Assembly (NCBI GenBank): GCA_009839405.1
Contig: VXPR01000288.1
Location: forward strand, 1 to 13,366
DNA length: 13,366 nucleotides
Direction: 5' to 3'
DNA from: Gammaproteobacteria bacterium
GTDB lineage: Bacteria; Pseudomonadota; Gammaproteobacteria; Pseudomonadales; Azotimanducaceae
Shown here: piece after piece, positions 8,239 to 13,366 of the stretch
How positions within the stretch are numbered: position 1 is the stretch's first letter
Layout: each line of letters opens with the position of its first letter
The notes under the pieces: generated by a model
What the model was told of the DNA's origin: nothing
What the model saw: the letters and a program-made list of their open reading frames with translations, nothing else
The model's database searches: none
Translations under genes and position numbers: made by a program

Positions 8239-9333
8239 CTACCCTTCGAAGAACCGTGCCACGACGGGCCGGAATCGGTCCATGTCCACCAAAAAGGAGT
8301 CGTGGCCTTGGATCGAGGGAAGGGGGTGGAAATCGACGTCGCCGACGGTGGGTCCTAGCCCTTCGGCAAGTTCCCGCTGTTGCTGCAAAGGGAACAGGAA
8401 ATCGGTCTCGACGCCGACGATGAGGGCCCGTTCAGCCTTGATCCGCGCAAGGCCGGCCTCGACGGAGCCGCCGTGGTCCGCCACGTCGAACAGGTCCATG
8501 GCCCGCGAAAGGTAGAGATAGCAGTTGGCATCGAAGGTGCCGATGAATTTGTTGGCGTGGGCTTCGAGATACGACTCGATCTCGAAGTCGATGTCGAACC
8601 TTGCCCCCACGGCCAGGTCGTCGGTGGCACGTTCGCGGCCGAAACGTCCGCTCCATTCCTTGGCCGAGCGATAGGTAATCATGCCGAGCTTGCGCGCCAG
8701 ACGCATGCCTAGCACGGGTGGCGAGTCATAGGCGTACTTGCCATTGGCCCAGGCGGGGTCCGAGCGGATCAGTTCGCGTTGCAGGGAGCGCAAGGCGATG
8801 GAGAAGGGCAGGCTGCGGGCTGCGGCGGAGATGGAGACGAGCCCCTCCGCGTGGCCTGGGTGGAGGATGGCGTAGGCGAGGGCGGTCATTCCGCCCATGG
8901 AAGGCCCTACCACGGCCTTGAGCCGCGTCAGACCGAGGTGCTCCACCACCGCATGTCCAGCGCGGGCGATGTCTTCAAGCGTCAAGACGGGGAAGTCGAG
9001 GCGATACGTGCCGCCTTCCTGGCGTTCGGAGGCGGGCCCGGTGGAGCCGAAACAGCTGCCGAGGGAGTTGACGCAAACGACGAAGAGCCGGGAGGTGTCG
9101 ATGGGCTTGTCCGGGCCGATCATGTCCTCCCACCAGCCGCTGGTGGGATCGTCCGGCGACGACGCCGCATGGGCGGATGGCGATAGGCCGGTAAAGAGGA
9201 GCACCGCGTTGTCACCGGCTGGCGTCGGTTGGCCCCAGGTTTCGTAGGCAACGGTGGGGCTTTCGATTGCGCCGTGCAGCATCTCGAATCGACCGCCGAC
9301 CGTGACGTAACGGCGGGCGTCGCTCGCGCTCAT
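8239..9333 (-). CDS. metX: MetX-family O-acyltransferase, probable serine O-succinyltransferase
   Basis: A 364-residue alpha/beta-hydrolase-fold acyltransferase. The nucleophile is Ser145 in VVGPSMGGMT (141-150), with Asp311 in ETDFLFP and His344 in GHDSFL completing the triad. GWWEDMIGP (66-74) and the LDFPVLT run (112-118) are general MetX features. TGLSPSAHAA (48-57), CVNSLGSCFGSTGPAS (87-102), SLPFSIALRSLQRE (174-187), ARKLGMITYRSAKEW (213-227), FEIESYLE (250-257) and NCYLYLSRAMD (270-280) resemble, from memory, the xanthomonad serine O-succinyltransferases more than homoserine O-acetyltransferases (which read LSGDAH and GGSMGG). If so it makes O-succinyl-L-serine for cysteine synthesis; otherwise it acylates homoserine for methionine. 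The ATG at 9333 overlaps the preceding gene's TGA (ATGA), so translation is coupled. The frame extends upstream, but the family N-terminus supports this start. Family very sure; substrate moderately sure. Confidence 0.88.
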   Translation of the reverse strand: MSASDARRYVTVGGRFEMLHGAIESPTVAYETWGQPTPAGDNAVLLFTGLSPSAHAASSPDDPTSGWWEDMIGPDKPIDTSRLFVVCVNSLGSCFGSTGPASERQEGGTYRLDFPVLTLEDIARAGHAVVEHLGLTRLKAVVGPSMGGMTALAYAILHPGHAEGLVSISAAARSLPFSIALRSLQRELIRSDPAWANGKYAYDSPPVLGMRLARKLGMITYRSAKEWSGRFGRERATDDLAVGARFDIDFEIESYLEAHANKFIGTFDANCYLYLSRAMDLFDVADHGGSVEAGLARIKAERALIVGVETDFLFPLQQQRELAEGLGPTVGDVDFHPLPSIQGHDSFLVDMDRFRPVVARFFEG

Positions 9334-10346
9334 GCGGCCACCTGCGTCATGAAGTAGCAAAGGCAGTCTTGGCGGGCGATGGCAACGTCGCTCGTGTACA
9401 TGGAAAGGGTGACCGAGCGCGTCAGGCGCGTGGCGCTGCCGTCGGCTTCGAGGTATTGATCGGTGACGACCCGGCCTTGGCTGTCCTCGGCCACCAGTTC
9501 GCCGCGATGGGCAATGCACTGGCCGGGTGCGGCAACGCCGAAGTTGAGTCGTTCCAGCCCCGGATGCGGTTCGACATCGCCCCGAACCGTCACGCGAACG
9601 GTGTTCTCAAAGAGCGCGAGCCGGGAGTGCTCGGCGGAGGGAGGCTCGGCGCTGCGAAGGCTATCGAGCAGGTACGCCTCGGCACGCTCGGCGCTTTGTG
9701 GGTCTTCCGGCTGTCCAGTCTCGATGGTGACGGCAGGACAGAAACGGGCGAAGCGCCGGGTTTGCACGCCCGCCGGCTGGCGCGCATGAATGGCTCGGGG
9801 CGAGAACGCCGCCGCTGCCGCAAGGGTTGTTGGGTCGAGCGACGTGATCACGGAATAGGGCGGGTTGTGCCCGGAGTTGTTGTGTACGTCCACAGCGAAG
9901 AACGGCTTCGCCGCCTTCGCTGCTTGCGTCACGGCATCGGCAAGTTGCGCCTCGGCGGGGTGCGCGTGGCTGTCCTGCCAGATGCCACCATCGGCAGTCG
10001 GGCGCGCCCTGTCGTCTGTGGCGGATGCGTTCCAGATGCGGTTGAAATCGGGTTGCTCCGGCAGGGAGCGGGCGCCTTGCGCTGCCGCCTGGACGTTGCC
10101 GAGGAACAGCATCCACGAAAACTCCGGGGCCTCGTCGCTGAGGGCAATTCGGCGCACCGCGTCCCAGCCCGATGTTTCGTTGCCGTGCAGGAGCGTGGAC
10201 ACGAAGAGCGGCGGTTTGCCGGGATGCCGAAGGTCGAACAACGTGGGGCCGCCGAGCGCGGCCAACAGTCCCGCTGCCGGCAGTGCCGCGACCTGCGCTG
10301 GCAGCGTCGTCGTGGTGCGCACGGGCGCGCCGCTCAGATAGCCCAT
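9330..10346 (-). CDS. M14-family zinc hydrolase, aspartoacylase/succinylglutamate desuccinylase type
   Basis: A 338-residue cytoplasmic enzyme of the AstE/AspA branch of the M14 carboxypeptidase fold, whose members remove an acyl group from an N-acyl amino acid. Zinc ligands are His54 and Glu57 in LLHGNETSG (52-60) and His155 in DVHNNSGH (153-160). The DFNRIW run (100-105) matches the substrate-carboxylate motif, and Glu209 in TIETGQ (207-212) is the likely catalytic glutamate. The C-terminal part (about 245-330) is the beta-barrel-like domain of this family. I chose ATG 10346, which lies inside the end of the GCS2-like gene (13-base overlap), over an upstream start in the same frame because the extra 32 residues would overlap more and look like out-of-frame shadow. 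It ends in an ATGA overlap with the next gene. It is not clearly AstE: no other arginine succinyltransferase pathway genes are near. The substrate is unknown. Confidence 0.86.
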   Translation of the reverse strand: MGYLSGAPVRTTTTLPAQVAALPAAGLLAALGGPTLFDLRHPGKPPLFVSTLLHGNETSGWDAVRRIALSDEAPEFSWMLFLGNVQAAAQGARSLPEQPDFNRIWNASATDDRARPTADGGIWQDSHAHPAEAQLADAVTQAAKAAKPFFAVDVHNNSGHNPPYSVITSLDPTTLAAAAAFSPRAIHARQPAGVQTRRFARFCPAVTIETGQPEDPQSAERAEAYLLDSLRSAEPPSAEHSRLALFENTVRVTVRGDVEPHPGLERLNFGVAAPGQCIAHRGELVAEDSQGRVVTDQYLEADGSATRLTRSVTLSMYTSDVAIARQDCLCYFMTQVAA

Positions 10347-11755
10347 GTATGCACGGGCTCGCCGGTTTCCTGCTTGTCGAGATAGGCGCAGGTGAGGCCG
10401 CTCCAGTCCGAGCCGTGGCGGCGCACCCATTCGGTTTGCCATGCAGCCCCGTTGCGGCCGCTTTCCACCCGGGCGGCGACGATGTCGAGGTAGCGTTCCG
10501 TCTCTTCCCGAGGAATGTCGAGTTCTTGCAGGGCCTTGTCGGCAAGCGGAAGCAGCGTGTCCTGTAGGAGCCTGCGCACGGACACGGTGCCGAGGCCAGG
10601 CCAGGAGATGTCGGCTTCGAGCCCCATCTGGGCGGCGCGGTAGAAGTTTCGCCGTGCCGTGGCGAAATCGAGCTCCTGCTCAATGATGCCCGGATGCAGG
10701 TCGACGAGGCCCCGCACCATGCCGAGATAGGCCGCCGCATTGGCGACGCTGTCGCGAATCGTGGGCCCGGAGGGCGTCACCCGATGCTCAATGCGAACGT
10801 GGGGCTGGCCGTCGAAGTCGAAGCCGAGCAGCGGTCGGTTCCAGCGCCACACCGTGCCGTTCTGGAAACGCACATGGCTGTACTTGCTCGGTGGCTCGTC
10901 GGGTTGCACGAACGGAATCAGCACGCGATGCACGCTTTGGTTCTCGCGGAAGAGCTCGAACAAGGAGTCCTTTGCATAGCCTGTGCCGAATGTGACCCGT
11001 TCCGGGTTTCGCGCGCCCATCGACACCGCCTGCTCGAACAGCCGAATGCGGGTCTCCGCCCAAAGCGAACGGCCGAACAGGAACGGCGAATTCGCCGCCA
11101 GCGCCACCATGGGCGCGGAAACGGCGAGAGAGGCGTTGAAGTCGCGCACGGCACGGTCGGGCAGGCACTGCAAGTGAATCTGAAACGAGGTGGTGGCTGC
11201 TTCCAGCATCACGTCGTCGTGTTCCATCGCGAGATGGTCGATGCCCTTGATGTCGATCTCGAGCGGCGCGCCGTCGCGCACCGCCATGATGCGGTCGTTG
11301 AGGGCCTGATACCGCACCATGGGCGACATGTTGCTCGAATGCAGGAGCTCGGGCTGCACGGTGGGCAGTGTGCCGATGCTGACGAGACGGCAGCCGATCT
11401 GGTGGGCGCCTTCGATGCAGCGGGTCCAGGTGGCGTTCAGCTCGTCGAAGATGCGCGAGAAGACGCGCCCCGTGAGGCGTGTGGGGCTGCCGTTCAGTTC
11501 GACGCTGAATGTCGCAAGCTCGGGCACCAGCAGGGGATCGTCCACCGTGCGAAGCAACTCTTGGTTGACCGGCGAGGGATTGCCGTCGCCATCGACGATC
11601 CACGCCTCGAGCTCGAACCCGGTGATATCCCCCCGCGTGCTGAAACCACCGTCGCGGAACAGCGCTTCGACGAGGTCGGTCTCCTCCGCCAGCCGCCGAC
11701 GAAAGCGGCTGAAGTCTTCCGCATGGAAGTCGCGCTGGCCGATTTCGTCGCCCAT
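10334..11755 (-). CDS. GCS2-family glutamate-cysteine ligase-like enzyme
   Basis: 473 residues of the GCS2 group of ATP-dependent carboxylate-amine ligases, which join the gamma-carboxyl of glutamate to an amine (cysteine in glutathione synthesis) through a gamma-glutamyl phosphate. Visible signatures are GFELEAWIVD (46-55, first metal/ATP glutamates), FSVELNGSP (83-91), the TSFQIHLQ strand (189-196), ANSPFLFG (221-228) and the RIEHRVTPSGPT run (321-332) with an R-x-E-x-R motif. There is no signal peptide. The glutamate segment reads VELNGSP rather than the EPGGQ-type of plant and alphaproteobacterial GshA, so cysteine as acceptor is not certain; EgtA-like or other gamma-glutamyl ligation is possible. 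The ATG at 11755 is the first start in frame, with no strong ribosome-binding site. The M14 hydrolase gene overlaps its end by 13 bases, and the oxygenase gene ends 56 bases upstream, placing it in the middle of the minus-strand operon. Confidence 0.87.
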   Translation of the reverse strand: MGDEIGQRDFHAEDFSRFRRRLAEETDLVEALFRDGGFSTRGDITGFELEAWIVDGDGNPSPVNQELLRTVDDPLLVPELATFSVELNGSPTRLTGRVFSRIFDELNATWTRCIEGAHQIGCRLVSIGTLPTVQPELLHSSNMSPMVRYQALNDRIMAVRDGAPLEIDIKGIDHLAMEHDDVMLEAATTSFQIHLQCLPDRAVRDFNASLAVSAPMVALAANSPFLFGRSLWAETRIRLFEQAVSMGARNPERVTFGTGYAKDSLFELFRENQSVHRVLIPFVQPDEPPSKYSHVRFQNGTVWRWNRPLLGFDFDGQPHVRIEHRVTPSGPTIRDSVANAAAYLGMVRGLVDLHPGIIEQELDFATARRNFYRAAQMGLEADISWPGLGTVSVRRLLQDTLLPLADKALQELDIPREETERYLDIVAARVESGRNGAAWQTEWVRRHGSDWSGLTCAYLDKQETGEPVHTWAI

Positions 11756-11811
11756 GTGTTCGGGACGGCCCTAAGGGACGAGCGGCCCTGCCGGAGGCTC
11801 GATCTTGGAGT

Positions 11812-13080
11812 CTAGAAAAAGACGAACGAGCGCACCACCACGTTCTTGCGGCAGCGGGCGTCCTCCGGCGCGGTCGGATCGACGCAGGCGGAGTGGAACG
11901 ACCAGCGAGACACCGAGCCGTCGGTGATGGAGTCGTAGCATTTCAGCATCGAGACTTCGGTGGATTTCTGCTGCGGGAACCAATACCACTCGTGGTCGGC
12001 CCGATGGGTGAAGCGGGTGGTCTCGCCGACGCGGTCGTCGTAGATGCGGTAGTTGGTGATGTAGGGCTGGTCCGCAAACGACGGCCAGGCGCACAGCACG
12101 AACGGGAACTGCTCCACGGTCTCCATGGGCTTGGCGAGGTTGATCGACATGAACCGGCGGGACATCTTCTCGTCGGCCTCGGCCTCGGTGTGGTGCTGCT
12201 CACGGCCGAAGTTGCGCAGGTTCTTGGTCAAGAGCTCGTGGCAGCGCACGCGGCCGCTGTTGTCGTTGAGATCGTTGTGGACGAGGTTGGCGTAGCCGGC
12301 GTTGACGCCGGGGTTCTTGGCGTCCTGATCTTCCCTACGATCGCCGTCGTAGTCCTTGTTGAACACGTCGTGGTTGTACACGAGGGCGTCGGTGGCGCCG
12401 GGGAAGAAGTCGAGCAGGAGCTTCTCGATCTCCAGATAGAAGACGCTGCGCACCTCTTCGGAGTCGTAGAAGTTCTTGCACTTGGACTCAATGTGCGCGA
12501 GCGACACGCCGAGCTTGTCCATGCACTCCGGGCTCGAGGGCGAGAGGCCCGGGTAATACTCCTCCATCCGGCGCGCATCGCGCAGCACCTGCGGGAAGTA
12601 GAGGTTGCGGCGACCGTGGTCGCGCTCGTACTTGCGCACGCGCTCGGCTTCGTCCTTGCGCGAAGGGTCGCGCCACAGGGCATTGGACGAGACGATGGAG
12701 TAGGTCGGCTCCTCATGCACGGTATAGCGCAGGGGCAGGGCAACGCCCCCCGGCGGGGCCGTGATGTTGTTGGCACGGATGTACTCCATGCACTCGTCGT
12801 ACTCGCGAAAGCCAATTCCCCACTCGGTCTCGATGGGGCCGGGCGGCGCGTTCTCGATCATCTCGATCACGTCCTGGCCTTCGCCGTCCGCGACCTGGGC
12901 CAAGGCAACCTCGGTGGCGGCGGTCGTGCCGGCATCGCCGTCCTTGTCGAGCGCCATGTAGGAGATGCCGCCGTTGTGCGCGATGGGCGGCGGCTGCCCT
13001 TCCGTTAGCTGAAACGGTGGCACATAGGCCGTCGAAGCGGCCCCGGCACCCTGACCCTCAATGATCTCCCGTGCGCCCAT
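11812..13080 (-). CDS. CmcJ/NvfI-family Fe(II)/2-oxoglutarate oxygenase-like protein
   Basis: 422 residues. The C-terminal two thirds follow the CmcJ/NvfI/gibberellin-desaturase-like family, whose studied members are non-heme iron oxygenases or partners in antibiotic and fungal meroterpenoid pathways. Landmarks are the YLEIEKLLLDFFPGATDALVY run (215-235) with NHDVF (236-240), His268-Asn-Asp270 (the H-x-D iron ligands), SINLAKPME (312-320, usually NxWRP), FVLCAWPSF (327-335), EWYWFPQQKSTEVSMLKCYDS (364-384), His396 in SFHSACVDP (394-402, likely third ligand) and RKNVVVRSFVF (411-421) with the probable 2-oxoglutarate arginine. About 90-110 extra, acidic and proline-rich residues precede the family core, longer than the usual 270-300 residue members. 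The ATG at 13080 has GAGAGGG seven bases upstream, which decides against a start at 13125. It probably leads the operon with the GCS2-like gene. Substrate unknown. Confidence 0.75.
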   Translation of the reverse strand: MGAREIIEGQGAGAASTAYVPPFQLTEGQPPPIAHNGGISYMALDKDGDAGTTAATEVALAQVADGEGQDVIEMIENAPPGPIETEWGIGFREYDECMEYIRANNITAPPGGVALPLRYTVHEEPTYSIVSSNALWRDPSRKDEAERVRKYERDHGRRNLYFPQVLRDARRMEEYYPGLSPSSPECMDKLGVSLAHIESKCKNFYDSEEVRSVFYLEIEKLLLDFFPGATDALVYNHDVFNKDYDGDRREDQDAKNPGVNAGYANLVHNDLNDNSGRVRCHELLTKNLRNFGREQHHTEAEADEKMSRRFMSINLAKPMETVEQFPFVLCAWPSFADQPYITNYRIYDDRVGETTRFTHRADHEWYWFPQQKSTEVSMLKCYDSITDGSVSRWSFHSACVDPTAPEDARCRKNVVVRSFVFF

Positions 13081-13091
13081 GCGATGCCCTC

Positions 13092-13140
13092 TCGCGGAAA
13101 GCCGCGGAGTATCGCATATCGGCAATGTCGCGGAAAGCCG
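13092..13140. repeat. 13-bp direct repeat flanking the oxygenase promoter region
   Basis: TCGCGGAAAGCCG occurs at 13092-13104 and again, exactly, at 13128-13140, with starts 36 bases apart. On the minus strand a possible promoter is TTTCCG (13136-13131), 17 bases, GATACT (13113-13108). The upstream copy covers the -35 and the downstream copy covers the likely start of transcription and runs up to the ribosome-binding site. This is where a repressor pair might bind. The promoter match is weak; the repeat itself is exact. Confidence 0.45.
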
Positions 13141-13150
13141 AGTTCGCGCC

Positions 13151-13175
13151 GCGACGACCTCTTCGGGGGCGTCGC
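13151..13175 (-). terminator. weak hairpin after the 56-residue gene
   Basis: GCGACG (13151-13156) and CGTCGC (13170-13175) can form a 6-bp stem with a 13-base loop, just after the stop of the small gene. There is no T-tract. If it stops transcription, the oxygenase gene needs its own promoter; the repeat-flanked candidate would serve. Confidence 0.2.
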
Positions 13176-13178
13176 CCT

Positions 13179-13349
13179 TCAGCCAGCGACGCGAATCAGA
13201 CGGTAGGCATCGCGTTTGCGGCGGCTCACAACGAATGGATACACGGTCTTCTCCACCTCGAAAACCCTCTCGTCGCCTAGTCGCAGTGCTTGAATCGCCT
13301 CGGTATGGGCCTTGTGGTATTGAATCCGCACCTTCTCTTGGCGATCCAT
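13179..13349 (-). CDS. small basic protein of unknown function
   Basis: A 56-residue open frame reading MDRQEKVRIQYHKAH at its start and ending YRLIRVAG, followed by TGA. It starts at ATG 13349 with GAGGTGGAGG just upstream, a strong ribosome-binding site. GTG at 13358 is an alternative in-frame start, and the frame is open to the window edge, so a longer protein that begins outside the window cannot be excluded. The sequence is rich in Arg, Lys and Glu, has no signal or membrane segment, and looks like one helix (about 2-24) followed by beta-like segments (28-42). I do not recognise the family. It is codirectional with the operon and ends 98 bases before the oxygenase start, so it may be the first gene of the same unit or the end of a neighbouring one. 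Confidence 0.5.
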   Translation of the reverse strand: MDRQEKVRIQYHKAHTEAIQALRLGDERVFEVEKTVYPFVVSRRKRDAYRLIRVAG

Positions 13350-13366
13350 GTCCTCCACCTCAAGCC

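Noticed and set aside
9369..13008. Long plus-strand open frames opposite the M14, GCS2-like and oxygenase genes
   Set aside because: The minus strand shows complete catalytic motifs and overlapping starts and stops; the plus-strand translations are low-complexity Val, Gly, Arg and His runs.

Overview
The window is GC-rich (well above 60% by eye), with densely packed genes and short spacers, and no tRNA, rRNA, transposase, phage gene or CRISPR array. The protein families (class I fumarase of about 507 residues, acetoacetyl-CoA synthetase, MatB-type malonyl-CoA synthetase, and a MetX relative resembling the xanthomonad serine O-succinyltransferases) suggest a pseudomonadote, most plausibly a gammaproteobacterium. 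The species cannot be fixed from this sequence alone.

Left part (1-7013): a small lipoprotein gene and a class I [4Fe-4S] fumarase gene run on the plus strand. The fumarase gene ends only 4 bases from the end of a convergent acetoacetyl-CoA synthetase gene. A 161-base gap (4041-4201) then separates that gene from a divergent malonyl-CoA synthetase gene (matB), which is followed closely by an exported beta-lactamase-fold serine hydrolase. Together these genes turn small acids (acetoacetate, malonate) into CoA thioesters that feed acetyl-CoA, fatty-acid and TCA-cycle metabolism.

Middle part (7014-8238): a structured repeat of about 105 bp with imperfect terminal inverted repeats (7051-7155) precedes an alpha/beta hydrolase that appears to start with TTG. 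A further gap (8068-8238) holds three successive perfect hairpins where two transcription units converge.

Right part (8239-13349): five genes all lie on the minus strand. In transcription order they are a 56-residue unknown protein, a CmcJ/NvfI-type Fe(II)/2-oxoglutarate oxygenase-like protein, a GCS2-family glutamate-cysteine ligase-like enzyme, an M14-type zinc aspartoacylase/succinylglutamate desuccinylase-like hydrolase, and a MetX-family acyltransferase that looks more like a serine O-succinyltransferase than a homoserine acetyltransferase. The last three overlap (13 bases, then 4 bases) and are surely co-transcribed. The oxygenase gene lies 56 bases upstream and probably belongs to the same unit. 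An ATP-dependent gamma-glutamyl ligase, an N-acyl amino acid hydrolase, an O-acylserine-forming enzyme and an oxygenase in one operon suggests a pathway for a modified amino acid, thiol or gamma-glutamyl compound. This is the best candidate here for an undescribed system; the product is unknown and the pathway idea is inference.
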